Shown: positions 13,008 to 25,286, numbered from the stretch's first letter. The stretch: 64,000 nt of DNA from Inonotus obliquus (GCA_032164295.1 JAJHTX010000005.1:1178001-1242000), one strand, 5' to 3'. Notes: generated by a model from the sequence alone, not told the origin. Numbers and translations: made by a program.

Positions 13008-14426
13008 AAAAATCAGACTATTGTCTGTTCTTGTAAAATGTATAATCGCTTTTAAGTAGGGCTCTTGCTTAGTGCTAGTCCTACTACATTGGGCACGACG
13101 ATTGGAAAGTCTGCCCCCCTTGTAATAATAGACATCTCACAGATCTGCAGTTCCTTTCTTGGATCGTGAGAAGTGTCTTTCGTCCCGAAGTCGGTACTAG
13201 AAATAATGTATTCCAACGGTCAACAAGATTTCTAGTTCACCGCTAGATAGGCTACTGTGCATTGGTTTCGGGTCCAAGACTTTGACTACCAGTACACTAT
13301 AAAACTCACTGCAACGCCAAGATGTATCAGGCAATGTTTTACCTTCCTCCGTCTCCTGCTTTATTGGTACTTACTCGAAGAGCAGCATGCTAACCAGCAG
13401 CAAATCTCGAGCGAATATAACAGAACTGAGGAGCGGGAGATCAATGAAGAAAAAGGTTGAAGCGAATGTTGACAAGGCTCTGACATCGCCAGGTATAGTC
13501 TTGCTCAACAGTTGTGATTGCCTATAACTGACCGTAGCCCAATCGTGCTAGTGAAATCTGGACGTAAGAGGAGCTTGAAGGCTTCGGTTGGTGTGCCAGC
13601 CAAGAAGTCGAGTGTTTGTCGACGGACGCGGTCGAGGTGCATCGCAGAAATGAAGCCAAGTCAGTCACAGGACGCGTCTCCTTCGTGAACGCGGTGGTGA
13701 AGTGCGAGACGGTCTCGGCCTTCGCCCGAATATCCTTCTTCAAGATGTACCAAGAGAAACTGCAGAAGGTTCAAGGCCAAGAAGAGCCCACCATGCATCC
13801 TTCTGCAGCGACAAGGCCTGTTCCACCTATGGGCATGCACGACCTCGTTCTGGGTACTATCTTTTCTGTTCCCCAAGAATGTTCGATTTACTAACATATC
13901 CTCAAAACACATTATAGAACGAAAGTACAATAGAGGACGGCATTGGCACCCACAGGTTCGTTCTTCCGCGACTACTCATATATATGATAGTCTCACTGAC
14001 TGTAAGGCATTCTGATGCACTGCAGGGCGATGGATGACGTCAGGGCGGCCATCCGCGGTAACTCATTAGCTTGCGCTCTGATTCCTGATTACTCACGAAG
14101 CGCTCACAGAAGCAAAGATGTATCTAGAGACAGTCTTCAGACCCGACGCTGAAGTCAACTGGCCACTCTGGTTGCAAACGACACTGGAGAATTCCTAGGA
14201 TCCTACATTTGAAAACAGCTAGAATATAGTGCTGCACACTGAATACCCTCTGTGGTGGTCTCTGTAAAGGAGCCGCTCTACCAGCTTCAAGGGCATGATT
14301 TTATGGAGTGTCACAAATACTCTGATTCAAGTCGACTAATGATCCTATAACATTGCGTTGAAGACAAAGTCCATATCAAAGTCCATACCCAATCGCTTTC
14401 CCTAGTTACCCTCTATCACAAGTTTA
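13008..14426. other. Intergenic stretch with possible gene remnant
   Basis: The left part is the 3' region of the lysine gene. Between about 13550 and 14200 a plus-strand frame is open for over 90 codons (around 13560-13894) and is followed by GT/AG-like signals and short open pieces. I could not assemble a complete phase-consistent protein or recognise a family. It may be a decayed gene or an unrecognised one. Confidence 0.35.
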
Positions 14427-14723
14427 CTACGAGCAGAATCCCTCAATGGCATCTTCGCACACCTGCTCCGGCATTCCAACGCGCGATGAGCCAGGCAAGC
14501 CGATCAGCGCATTAGCTGCTGCCGGAGCCGTCGATGAAGTTACCGATTCTTGACGTCCGTTGAGCTTTGGCATTTTTGGCGGGATGTACTAGAACACGAA
14601 ACGTCCGTTAAGCTGACTTGTCTGACGAATTTGGGATTCCGTATGGAACTTGAGACTCACGAAAGCTGAAGTTGCGACTGCATGGAAGAAAACAACAAGG
14701 GCGACGACTCGGAGGTTGACCAT
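14427..14723 (-). CDS. Small secreted protein, 74 residues (member 1)
   Basis: Exons 14723-14661 and 14588-14427 join at a phase-0 GT-AG intron of 72 nt. Exon 1 encodes only a signal peptide, MVNLRVVALVVFFHAVATSA. The mature part starts YIPPKMPKLNGRQES, is Ser/Ala/Pro-rich, and ends with two cysteines in VCEDAIEGFCS. The open frame is too short for most ORF callers, but start, intron and stop fit without force. It resembles the small secreted proteins, often called effector candidates, common in Agaricomycetes. No family is recognised and function is unknown. The adjacent gene 15564-15937 has the same layout. Confidence 0.6.
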
Positions 14724-14948
14724 GTTGGACTAGCATACCCTGTCAGTATGCCGCACCTGTGGATATAAAGGAGATGGGGACTCACGGATTTAAGAGTGAA
14801 ATCACGAAGGTGATCCCCGGGATCTTGCTACACGAGTAAAAAGAAAGCAGAGGCGATCTAGCGCCAAGAGTGGGTGTTTGCGGTCGGCTGTACGACCGTC
14901 TTAGTTCCCTGGTCCTTATAACCCTAGCCTCCCTCGCACTGGCAGACA

Positions 14949-15275
14949 TCATGATTGACTCCAAGGACACTCCTTCCTGTCATGCAACTGAGGTGTTATT
15001 CCGATTTGATCATCTGCAACCAGAACTACATCGTAATCAACGATGAAATTCGCTATGGGAGCAATCTTTAAAGCATATGCTTCTATAGATGGCAACTTGT
15101 TCCTTCGCACCACCCGTCTGATTCCTACAATGCTACCTGGAGTAACTACCAATGCCAGTGTCGCCGCAAGCAACAGAGCTCCAAGACAATCAATCCACGA
15201 AACCACGTATCCAGATGCGATCACCGTTATTTTTGGATGAGGGAAACGCAGATCAATCAGTTTTTGGTGCTTTGA
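14949..15275 (-). other. Open frame with one hydrophobic segment, no ATG start
   Basis: A minus-strand frame of about 109 codons lies between the two small secreted protein genes. It encodes one clear hydrophobic helix (WIDCLGALLLAATLALVV) followed by a basic stretch. It has no in-frame ATG at its beginning, and I found no satisfactory upstream exon. It may be an exon of an unrecognised gene or chance. Recorded because of its position. Confidence 0.25.
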
Positions 15276-15563
15276 CAACAGTCTGTTTCTTTCTCCACTG
15301 CATGAAGAGACTCTGGAAGGCTCAAGAGATCCGAGTCCACTGTGTATGCGAAACGTACAGTTTATCTTACATAAGTAAGCTCAGCCAATGATTTAGCACG
15401 TCGATTGTGCCTCACGTTGATCATTGGTCTATACCTACCATCAGGCCTGTGCTAAAGAACGATGTTCACTATGTAAATACTGTTCTATCATTACAGTATT
15501 AAAGCACTCCTGTTACTTCCAAGGACCGAGTTAATAATTTAGTCAGACCGCCTATTCTACAGC

Positions 15564-15937
15564 CTAATTACAATTCTTCATCTTCCCACTCTTACAAATA
15601 TCATGGGTATCCACTCTGCCGTTTGCAAAAAGTTCTTCAGCACCATTGACTACATCGTTTACGGCGTCAGCAGCGGCACTAAGGGGGCCACCACTCTCAG
15701 TCTGTCCCTTGCTCTCGCCATCGTCGTGCGAATCATGTTCGTGACCATCGCGACTGACCACGTATCTTGGTTGCCTTGCAGTAACGGCTGAAGGGCTTGT
15801 GTAATCCTGTAGAATCAGAGTCAAAAATCGTTGACCAATGATTTTCAAAAGACATGAATTATTCTTACCACAGGGGCACAATATACCCCGAGGAAAAGGA
15901 AGAAAAATGTTATTGCAATAGCTTGGAAATGAAACAT
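15564..15937 (-). CDS. Small secreted protein, 103 residues (member 2)
   Basis: Exons 15937-15869 and 15806-15564 join in phase 0 across a 62-nt intron (GTAAGA...CTACAG). Exon 1 is a signal peptide, MFHFQAIAITFFFLFLGVYCAPV. The mature protein is rich in His/Asp/Glu/Gly (a GHEHDSHDDGES run that could bind metal). It has an Ala-rich helix-like part and ends with a cysteine pair (ICKSGKMKNCN). A TATAAAAG box on the minus strand at 16163-16170 lies 226 bp upstream of the ATG. Strand, exon split and C-terminal Cys pair match the gene at 14427-14723. No known family is recognised; role as effector, hydrophilic peptide or metal binder is guesswork. Confidence 0.62.
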
Positions 15938-16162
15938 GCTATGTTGGCCTTCAGTAAGTAGCAGCGACCCTTCGACTCGAAAGTAAAAACTCACTTTGGT
16001 ATCAGGTATCAAAGAGTATGTGTGTATACTGAGACAGTGCCGTCTAGGCGAAGGGAGTGTGAGTATATGAGGGAAAGTGAGAGGAAGAAGTTCTATGAGG
16101 ATCTCGCTCTGTCTAAGGAGAGACCTGCCCTTTGTTGGCTCTCACCTTCTCATATCCACTCG

Positions 16163-16170
16163 CTTTTATA
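16163..16170 (-). promoter_or_regulatory. TATA box candidate of small secreted protein member 2
   Basis: TATAAAAG reads on the minus strand, 226 bp upstream of the ATG at 15937. The distance is long but allows a 5' leader of roughly 190 nt. This is inference from sequence only. Confidence 0.35.
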
Positions 16171-16659
16171 TGCAAGACTTCCTCGAGAAGGAGTGGAGAT
16201 GTAGCGGGAAACCGCAGTGATAAAGGGCGTCCGTGGTTGTCCAGTTGCTTTAGCAATAATGATTAAGACACTAGTCATTCGCCAGTGTACCCAATCTCAA
16301 GAATCCCATTGGTGAGATTCTTGATGTATAAAGAGTGCTATGGTGAAATCCTAGATCATAATATAGCCATGAGAATACTGAGAACATCATTGATGTGTGA
16401 TCGTCATCATCCAACGTAGAACTTCGGGATGTAATTACATATTTTGATCCCCAACTTTCCCAGTCGTTAGGATGCTTCGAGGTGGTGTCAGCGTTGTCGA
16501 CCTTCCTCTGTCCAATGGTGGGTTTCAACTTAGACGAAAAAGGAAGGAATTTCTACACTTTAAACCAGTAGCCTGCGCCCATTTGCGAGTGCTGCGCAAT
16601 GAAATCATTGGTGTTCAATCTGTGTACCGGTAATCAGAGAAAGAAAGGGACTCACCTGT

Positions 16660-16936
16660 TCAAGGGTCATGGGTCGCCAGACTCAGAAAGCTCCCCTTTC
16701 CACCACCCGCAGACTCCAGAGACCGGTTCGGCGGCTTATGGGGCAAACTCTAGAAATAACGACAGCAGAATTGCTCCATTAAGCATTGTCTCTTATTCAA
16801 GTAGTCATAGACTCACAGACTAACAAAGGCAGCTCTATTAGTCGACTACACTCACCAGAAGGAGCTCGTGTGAGATCACTTTAAAAGCGTCGAGAATGAG
16901 GTTGAAGATCAAGGCATGTTGACCAATAAATAGCAT
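16660..16936 (-). CDS. Doubtful small secreted protein, 56 residues (member 3?)
   Basis: Exons 16936-16856 and 16749-16660 join in phase 0 across a 106-nt GT-AG intron. Exon 1 (MLFIGQHALIFNLILDAFKV) is hydrophobic but a poor signal peptide because Asp and Lys break the core. Exon 2 starts SLPHKPPNRSLESAGG, which loosely recalls YIPPKMPKLNGRQES of member 1. There is no C-terminal cysteine pair. Same strand and exon split as its two neighbours are the main reasons to list it; it may be chance. Confidence 0.28.
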
Positions 16937-17611
16937 CTTCCGCTGATACGAATACGGCAATTCCAAATATGGCTAGAGCACGTGTAAATCCCACGGTTGC
17001 TAAACTGGGTAATTGCCGCCTTTACGTGCAAGTGAGCAAACGGCGCAACGTCCGTGTTCATAGGACCTGACTGAAGACCGGGGCTCTTGTCCCATTCATA
17101 TCTCTCAACTCGGCTTCTTTTGTTGGTACATGCGCTCTGGCCGGTGCTAACCCGTGGTTTACATACATATTCAACGTGGTTTGCTCAGCCGGTCTTCCAC
17201 TTTCTCTCGTTTGCACTCTCGTTCCTCGTATCGCAACTCATAGGACGCGGAGAAACCGCATCAGGACGGCGGCGAGGAGCTCAGCTACACGAATCTGCGT
17301 TCTCTACGCTGCTCCTCTGCATGAATTATCCGATTACTGCGCCAATTCGCTACCTAAATTCTCCGGTAGTCAAGATATTACGCGCCGTAACTAGATCCCG
17401 ACAAGTAAGTCCCTTCTGAGGGAGCGCTTTGCGTTAGGATGTCGAATACCTCGCCTATACAAGCAACACCTCTCCCAGCACGACGCGGACAAGGCAGGGC
17501 CCTGACACAGGACAGTGCCAGCGGACCAGCTCGGCTCCGAAACAGTGCGCTGCTTACTTTCTGTACAGTGCCACATATCACTGACCCACTACTTCGCCAG
17601 GCCAACAGACC

Positions 17612-20600
17612 ATGCTAGCTCGACTACAATCGTTCTTTCCAAGCACTTCTTCGCCACGACCGTCTGTAGTTGTTGCTCCACTTCCGCATGAGTCTGAAGT
17701 GAACGCTGCCACTCCCGCCCGACCTCCACCTCGTTCTCTTAAAATTCGCATTGTATCATGGAATATGCATGACTCCTTACCGAAGGTATGAGACTCACGG
17801 AATGATTTTGTCGTAAGGCCACTGATCTCCTCTCAGGGGAATCTGGAAGATCTGCTCGGCATCGTTCCTCCTTATGTGCCGTGTTCAGAGAACGAGACTG
17901 ACAAGCTTCGCATTCCGAATCTGACAACTGAAGATGGCCATCCTTATCATCTCGTCGTCGTGTAAGTATTATTCCAGAAGCTATTAAAGGTCACACGCTG
18001 AATCTGGATTGTCAGTGCTGGTCAAGAATGCCCAACAGTGTCAGGTGCGAATCATCATGTTCTCCCTGTACTGTTCATCTAACCTACTTCAGGTATTCCT
18101 ATGGGGATTGCTGCTAGCTTCCGTCCGAAAGAAAAGGACAGGTCAAAGGATAGCGATAAGGGTGCGAAGAAGAAGAAAGTAAAGGAAACCAAAGAGAACG
18201 ACAAGGAAAATGATCTAGAACCTGATGGTTCCTTTACGAATAATCCTCCTCTGACACCAGGTGCTGACTTACAAACGGCTCCTAGTTCTCACGGTACAGC
18301 ATCGGGATGGAGCTGGATCCTAGAAGAATGGTACTGTAATGGTCTGGGTCACCATCAAGACGGCACAAGGACTTCATCTGCTTCCGAACTGTACGATTCG
18401 CAGGCTGCAAGCTCGTTCGCGGATGATGGGGGGCGCTCGCCACTACAGCCTGAGCAAGCCGTGGAAAACGGTGAACCCTGTAAACTAGATAACGAGAAGA
18501 AGAAGAAGACCGGGCACAAAAAGCGCAAGGGCTGTTGTGAAGATGGAAAGCCAATCGGACCTTACGAGCTCTTGGTCAAAGAGAGGCTGATGGGGATCTA
18601 CGTGGCGATCTTCATCTATCGCGACCTAAAGCCACTTGTTCGAGGTTTGATATTAAGTATCTTTTTAAAATATCCTTTAACGTCGCCGCAGGTGTTTCGA
18701 AATCTTCGGTGACTGCTGGTCTAATAGGTGGGCGGGTGGGTAATAAGGGCGGTGTCGGTATCAGTGTCAATATTGACGGGACGACGTTGCTGTTCATAAA
18801 CGCACATCTTGCAGGTGCATTGATCTACTAAATTACATTCGGTCTTTGATGACATTGTCGCTTAGCACATGAGGATCGTGCCATGACCCGGGTTGCGAAC
18901 TTTAATAAGATAAAGGTACGCAGTTTTAGCTTCTCCTTTCGCTTCTTTGATATTTATAGGACTCGACCAGGCGGAATTGCAAGTCAATGAATTTCTTCCA
19001 CAAGACGACCCTCGCGTCATGTCCGAAGGTACGGGATCCCTCTTACTGGAAGAATTAAATGAGCTCATCGTTCACCCAGACTTAACCGACAAGTTTGATT
19101 ACACATTCCTCTTCGGCGACCTTAACTTCCGTTTAGATATTACTAGACTACACGCAGACTGGTTGATAACACGTCAAGGTAGGCTTAACCTTTCTCATCA
19201 ATACTCAGCTCAGATCGGCCTTTGCAGACTATGATCAGGCTCTCACCTTTGATCAACTCCGGGCACTGATGAAGGATGGCGAAGCTTTTATGCGGTACAA
19301 CGAAGCGCCCATTCATTTTCCTCCAACCTTCAAGTACAACGTCATGAAGTCCGCAAAACGAGACAAGCCGATCCCCACCAAGGAGCTCGGACGGGCACGT
19401 AGTAGCAAGAGATGGCTCGGTCACCGCTCCAACCAGAATCTGTCCGAGTTACAGGAGACCGAGATGGAGTGCTCCCCACGAAAAGTTTATGAGGAGCGCG
19501 GAGGATCTTTGGATGCAGAAGATGACAATGCCTCATTCGTGTCAACTGCAGTAACGTCTATGCTATCGCGCGGTGGCAACGGGGATCCGGGAGATACTGA
19601 CGCGCTCTTCTCGCGTCCTATTACTCCTCGGCTTTCAAACCAAAGCAAGGGTGACGAAGTCGTCACGAAGGACAATAGCGCGGCAGGAAAGCTATTCGTA
19701 GCGAAAGCTGCTCTGAAGGCGAAGGCTAAATGGATGGCCTTGGTGAGGCCGAAGGCGTCCGGCCAGCCAATTGAACGCAAGGTCTCAAAGGCATCACGTC
19801 GCAGTAGTTTTTCTGCTTCATTTCCCCAGCTAAAGACTCGTTCCGCGATTCCGGATAGTACATCGTCGGCATTCCGCGCTGCATCATCTGCCATCGAGCT
19901 AGGGCGACCCAGTACACAGTCCATCGGTGAATTGCGTCGCATGTCATCAAAGAGAAGTGTCAAGTCGACTCATAGCAACAAGGGAGTCCCAAGCGCCAAA
20001 GGGACGGACAATTCAAAACAGGAGGCTGATACTAGTGTTTACGACTCCTCAAGCAAGCAACGCGTTCCAAGTTGGTGAGTAATGCCACCGGGTAAATCAT
20101 AGACACATCCGAGTAATCTCCTCGCTTAATAGGTGCGACAGAATCTTGTGGAAGTCTACTGTACAAATTGAACCTGAGTCCGAAGACGAGGAGGAGACAG
20201 CACATCCTGACCAACGTAACGGCAGACTTGGACCACGTATGCTCGCTTTCTTCACTAGTGCGCTACGACCGTTAGCACCACGACCGTTAGCACCACGACC
20301 TCGCGCCTTGTCACTTTCTTCTTTGCCTTCTCTTTCGACGGCGGATGCGGATCCTCCTCCTCCTCCAGAAAAGGAGCCATCGCGTCCAGGAACAGCTAGA
20401 TCGGATTCACAGCCTTTAATGCGACATGCCTCTGTAGGGTCCGAGAGAGACTCAGCGTTAATCAAGGTCAAGTCCTTCGCAAACATGGTCAACATGCGAA
20501 ACTTCCCGAACTTCAAGAGTCGAAATCCGAAGCTGTCAAAGTCACTGTCTATCGACCCGCCTTCGCCTAGTCCGCCCGTGTCAGCTAATTCACGCAAACA

Positions 20601-20994
20601 ACGCAGTCGCGCCTATAGTGCTATGCCAGTGATCTCAGCACCGATGTTAGCATTCCCCGAGGACAGTACACCAATCGCAGAGGTGACTGACCCAGAACCT
20701 TCTCCTGTGCTTTTCAGTGATCCCGTTGCGAGGCAGCGCACGTCATCAATGCGCGGATGGTTACGCCTACCGTTCTTCAATCGAGAGCCTGAAGTGGATC
20801 GTTTAGCTGCCACCCTCAACTATGGTACGCTACAGAATCAAGAAACTCTGCCGTCGAGACCACATAGACCTCGTCGGGGAGAGGTCGTTCCCTTAGGCTA
20901 CAACTCACTTGATGATCAGGCCATGCGAAGATTAGAAGGACGGAGCGATCACCGTCCGGTCATTGGTTCCTACATTATCTACCTTCAATCCTAG
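17612..20994 (+). CDS. Inositol-polyphosphate 5-phosphatase with two large disordered inserts
   Basis: Nine exons in phase (17612-17785, 17837-17961, 18016-18044, 18093-18644, 18692-18814, 18866-18915, 18971-19178, 19228-20074, 20133-20994) give 989 residues. Catalytic-domain motifs appear in family order: IVSWNMHD, VAGQECPT, GGRVGNKGGVGIS, LLFINAHLAAHED, FLFGDLNFRL, FPPTFKYN, WCDRILW (split over exons 8/9) and SDHRPVIGSYI. They belong to the Mg-dependent, DNase I-like fold that removes the 5-phosphate of phosphoinositides such as PI(4,5)P2. About 245 residues of Ser/Lys-rich sequence separate FPPTFKYN from WCDRILW, and a second ~240-residue Pro/Ser-rich insert precedes SDHRPV. It contains a short tandem repeat of PLAPR. 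A Lys/Glu-rich insert sits near residue 115. No Sac1 domain is present, so it is not a whole synaptojanin. Role in membrane or actin signalling is inferred. Confidence 0.92.
20266..20300 (+). repeat. 15-bp tandem repeat inside the phosphatase gene
   Basis: CGACCGTTAGCACCA occurs twice in direct succession with a partial third copy, encoding RPLAP units in the second insert of the phosphatase. In-frame expansion would only lengthen the disordered loop. Confidence 0.75.
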
Positions 20995-21194
20995 ATTCTA
21001 GTAAACATGACTTATTTACAATAACTTATTCTCTGTCATCCGTCCACTTCCTTATTTCTTTTCTGGCGGAAGCGAGACATAATTGTACAGATAGAAAACA
21101 GTAAAGTCGCCTGCTTTCGCAATATGTATACCACTGGCCACAATGTATCCGAATTGATACCCTAATACACGATGGACACTGCATTTCTGGCAAT

Positions 21195-22875
21195 CTATGC
21201 CTTCGTTTCTGCAAATTTATCCTTGTCATCCTCCACCGGGGTCTTGTCTTTCTTCCAGAAACACCAGACGTTCAGAATCTCCTAAACAAAGAATGTCGAT
21301 CATCAGTATAGCGACAACTGAACGTTTCTAATAGGACTGGCCTTTTCCGTGGCGAACACAAGGAAAGCGACAAGCGGTACTAGTGATAGACACAATGTAA
21401 GCCTTCAAACCTGAAACTGACAAAAAGTAGTGATCTCACTGGCGGCTTGGAAGAAGTCTATGACGCCATTGTATAAGTTATTCCTGGCTATGCCCACGAG
21501 AATTATTTCATCTGGATGGGCAATGATTGCTGCGTTTAGACTGAGTGAATCATAATACATAAATAAGATCATGTAAAATTATCAATCAGATAGAAGTACC
21601 TGAGGGAAACGATGCGGTAGATGCTGAACATGACAACGCGCAAGAAAAGAGCCGGTGAGTTCTGTTTCAGGAATGCGCGTCTCTTGTAGACCAGAATCGC
21701 TATGTGTACTTTTCAAGTTAAAGCGTGAATCACTCAGACGGATGATAGCGAACGCGATGAATGACGCACCTTCGAATCCGACCGTAATCAACGAAACGAG
21801 ACATGTAAATATGAGAACTGCTCGTAGGCTGCAACGATGAAATCCGTTTACCACCATAATAACAGAGAATAGTCATTCTAGGCTTACATCTTCAAACCCG
21901 GAATCAGCGAATGGGAGAAATCTGCGTTCTGCAAGATGATGCAATAAAATACACCAGGGATTGAGAGATTGGAGTCGGGTAACAAATCCCCGGTATTATC
22001 CCTAGCAGGTCCGCTCCCAATCTATTATGCATGGTTACGCGCCACTAGACAGTCATGAGATTGACTTGAGGCACTCACGACCAAAGTGACTACCGTAAAG
22101 GCAACGAAGGCAATGAAAGGAAATCCTAACAGCTGCACAGACGTAGCCAGAAATCAGAATTCGGGGTATAGGAACTTAACAGGGTGATGCCGCTCACAAG
22201 GCAATTGTATACGATCTCCTTTCGACCCTTCGTCAAGAATCCCCATCCGTTGCATTCTTTAGTAGAGCAGAACTTGAGTAATATCCATAGCTGCGAGATG
22301 TTGCTTTCTAAGCTTCTCCTTAATCAGGATAAACTCGACTGACATGTATAACCAACACGAGGTTCGTGCAGGCAGTCCTGAAGTCGAAGTTAACAAAGTC
22401 TTGGACCAGGCGAGGAACGATACGAAACACTCACAGCGCTTGGACGCCATTCAATAGCGATGCCTGGATGAGACAGGCATCCTGAGAGGGAACCAGAGAA
22501 AGTTCTTCATTCCGGCTGCGGCCACGATAAACACTAAGTGTTTTGTTAGCCAATGCACTGAGTGCGTGCGTTCTACTTCTGCGCGAGTACTCACAGCATA
22601 GAATATAGGATGGATGAGAAAATCCATGAAATGCAGAAGATAACAAAGACTGGATGACGTTTCAATTTCTTCGAGAGTAAGATAGTGAGAACGAGAATGG
22701 GCAATAGTATGTGTCCTCCAGCAATCTGTATGCCCAAGTAGATTTTCTCGTCAATTTGCTGGACTGTTCGAAGTTAGCTTGTCAACTGATGAAAGGAATG
22801 CACGGACGAACCGTGCTGGAAGTGTTCTGCCACGGACTCGGGGATGCCGTCGCCGCTTCCGTCGTCTGAGGACAT
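21195..22875 (-). CDS. Multi-pass (probably seven-helix) fungal membrane protein
   Basis: About ten short exons are read from the ATG at 22875 (MSSDDGSGDGIPESVAEHFQ) to the stop at 21195. Recoverable exons encode successive hydrophobic helices: GGHILLPILVLTILLSKKL, HPVFVIFCISWIFSSILYSM, a loop ending ACLIQASLLNGVQAL, TACTNLV, NISQLWILLKF, LLGFPFIAFVAFTVVTLV, LRAVLIFTCLVSLITVGFE, FLRVVMFSIYRIVSLR and PLVAFLVFATEKA. The C-terminus is charged (CFWKKDKTPVEDDKDKF). The arrangement fits a receptor-like family widespread in Agaricomycetes without assigned ligand. One donor near the end (AAC|GTTCAG) is weak, so the last exon junction is uncertain. An intervening polar loop (about 21900-22020) is longer than in typical receptors. 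Function unknown. Confidence 0.72.
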
Positions 22876-24444
22876 GACTCTACAGCTCTCGTGGCAGTAG
22901 TGGTAGAATATAAAGGGATGACTACGTTCAAACGAAGGAGTGGCAAGCTTTTTCGGTGCCGGCACCTGGAGGATGAAGCGAGTAAAACCAGAGATGAAAG
23001 AGACTAGTCAGAACCAGGCGACGCTCCTCGCGGTCCCAGCGGAGTCCCAGCTCTATTTTACACTGGCGCAGCTCCAAGTGATGCGTTCTGAAATGAAGTA
23101 GGATCATAATGATAGTTGAGATACCAACTGCCGTATCAGAAACCCGGTAAGAGGAACAGAAGCATCATCAGTGGCTGAGTAAAACGGATGCAATAGTTCC
23201 TGTCCGCTGCGGTCACTGCGGTACAGCTGACTTGTCTCCATGGTAAAGTTTATGAGTACGAGATGGTGGAGGTTGAAGGCAAAAAGTACAGATCGATGAA
23301 ACTGGGTGGTGGTAGCCCCGTGGGAAGGTAAATTCAACGGTGTAACTGAGAATAAGATACCGTGAGGCACTCAGCCAAAGAGGTAAAGGGTCTAAATTTA
23401 ATCCGGCGTCGCATCGATATAGAGACCTTTGATGGTATCGTGTGCGAGATGATGAACAAAGAATGTCCTCGGTGGCAACTAAACATGATACTGCCATTGA
23501 GCCTCCACCCCCGGCCACAGCATCTTTCTCGCATGCCGATAGGCGTACCTAATCCTGTAATCCAATACCAGCTTTCCATATATTATGCTATCATCGGTGG
23601 CTCACACGCTCATTTCTACCGAGGCTATAGAGTGTTGAGTAATATCACTCTACAGCTGCTTCCCGCTTGTCGAATGTTCATTGAGAGGAATGTCCTTACC
23701 TATCGGACCCAACAAGGGTATCCCCTTCTCCTCATCTTGAATAACCTGTCTCGCTATTCCGCCAAATTCTAATAATCTGTTTTGTTGTGCACTGCTCCGT
23801 AATTCATAGGTGACCTTTCTCTGCTCAGACTGAGCCGGAAACGAGCTCACGACCTGTTGTTGATTGTAGGCCAAAGAGTACCACCGTCAACTCATTCCCG
23901 CAGTGATTCTGTTTCTCCCTGGAACGTTTTCAGCGCGAGCCGAAACCGCACTACTGATGATTCGGCCACATGGACGCGAGTTCATCTCTTCTCAGGAGCT
24001 ATAAGAATGATAGAGTCCACTTAGTTTCAGCGTCTGCGACGCACGTAAGTCAAAGACCATTTACGACATCGTTACCGTTTGAGATTTCCATGATGGGATG
24101 CCCAAATCAGACGTTCGGCGCGACGAGAGCCCAGATGATAGCAAAGGAGGAGACTGGTCGACAAGGGAAATCTGGGATCTGTTAGGCCATTGGAAGGGTC
24201 CATGATAAATTATTCCGGAATTTCTTCTTCCAGTCTTCGCGGATCTAAAGAAATGTGGCATTCCCAATAGAAAAATCTGAGTACGTCGTAAATCGACACT
24301 TTCGATAAGTATGTGATGCCAAACGAAATGGTGGCACTGGCTTCCACTCGATAACGGCATATTCGCTTTTAAAGTCATACGAATGTGAAGAGTATGGTGT
24401 GTTGCACATAACACATAGCCTTTAACAGGAATAGCTACGTAAGT
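22876..24444. other. Gene-poor interval between membrane protein and RPS20 genes
   Basis: Several frames of 70-136 codons occur on both strands, but they lack ATG starts or overlap each other, and none resembles a known protein. The left edge should contain the membrane protein's promoter, the right edge the 3' region of RPS20. No repeat structure was seen. Confidence 0.4.
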
Positions 24445-24988
24445 TTAAGACGAGATGGTGACTTCAACCTCGACACCAGGCTCGAGCGAAATAGACGTCT
24501 GGACGATAAGTCAGGAAGGACACAACCGCATAGCTGTTGCAACAACGTACAATCTGTTTGACAACCTCACTTGAAGCCAGGAGGTCGATAAGCCTCTTAT
24601 GAATCCTAAGCTCAAACGTGTCCCAGGTCTTCGAACCCTCACCGCAAGGCTATGTGATGCCATACAAACGTTAGTGTGAGCTCGTAGATATGAGAAGAAC
24701 TATACGTACACTCTTACGGGTGGTGATCTTAAGAGACTTAGTCGGGAGACGAACCGGGCCCTTGACACGGAGCTGCTTGTCCTTGGCTCTGTTTATTAGG
24801 TCTTGACTGACTGTTCAGTCCATCAGTCTAACTGCAGAGTGGCGGAGATAGATTGTTCGGTGTCCCTTACACTTCTCTAGATTCTTTACATTTCCGCTCG
24901 TAAGAGTGATACGGATTTTGTGGATTTTAGCAGGAGGTACGGCACCCGCTGCGTCGTACTCCTTTTCGCCCTTAGCGACGTAACTCAT
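24445..24988 (-). CDS. RPS20: 40S ribosomal protein uS10 (Rps20)
   Basis: Four exons in phase (24988-24871, 24810-24710, 24649-24551, 24498-24445) give 123 residues, the normal size. Family landmarks in order are [67 protein letters not shown] and [11 protein letters not shown]. The usual TRKTPCGEG reads TRKSPCGEG, with the Ser codon just before the second intron. The protein sits in the head of the small ribosomal subunit. Three introns in a 370-nt coding sequence is high even for fungi. It is divergent to the splicing-factor gene, with 298 bp between starts. Confidence 0.95.
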
Positions 24989-25286
24989 CCTTGCGAATCG
25001 GTCAGAGGATAGTCAGCGGTGACTAATTATCGGCCAGCATCAGTAACAGAACGATGCTACTAAATGGATACTAAATAAAATCACCAACCTAGGGCTCTTT
25101 GTGATGTTAGCGGAGTGGAGAATGTTTGTGTGTATAGCGGAAAATTAGAGTTCAATACACATCTTGATTCGGAAAGTGCGCACAGACCAGAAATTCCCAC
25201 AGCTTTTAGGTCACGTGAAACGTCACGTGCAACATGCATCAGCTCCAATTGACAATTCCACCTCTCCATCTTAGTTTGCATCGAGC
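24989..25286. promoter_or_regulatory. Divergent promoter region of RPS20 and the CCDC130-like gene
   Basis: The two outward start codons are 298 bp apart, so both promoters must fit in this interval. It contains a TCACGTGA E-box-like palindrome around 25209-25216 and a second CACGTG-like motif, TCACGTGC, close by. CACGTG is bound by bHLH factors in fungi such as Cbf1; its use here is inference. Confidence 0.5.

Noticed and set aside
17087..17419. 110-codon hydrophobic plus-strand frame upstream of the phosphatase
   Set aside because: It starts at TTG, not ATG, and has no coherent domain; more likely 5' leader or promoter of the phosphatase gene.
23362..23772. 136-codon plus-strand frame
   Set aside because: It begins with GTG, lacks recognisable motifs, and overlaps several other open frames of similar length.
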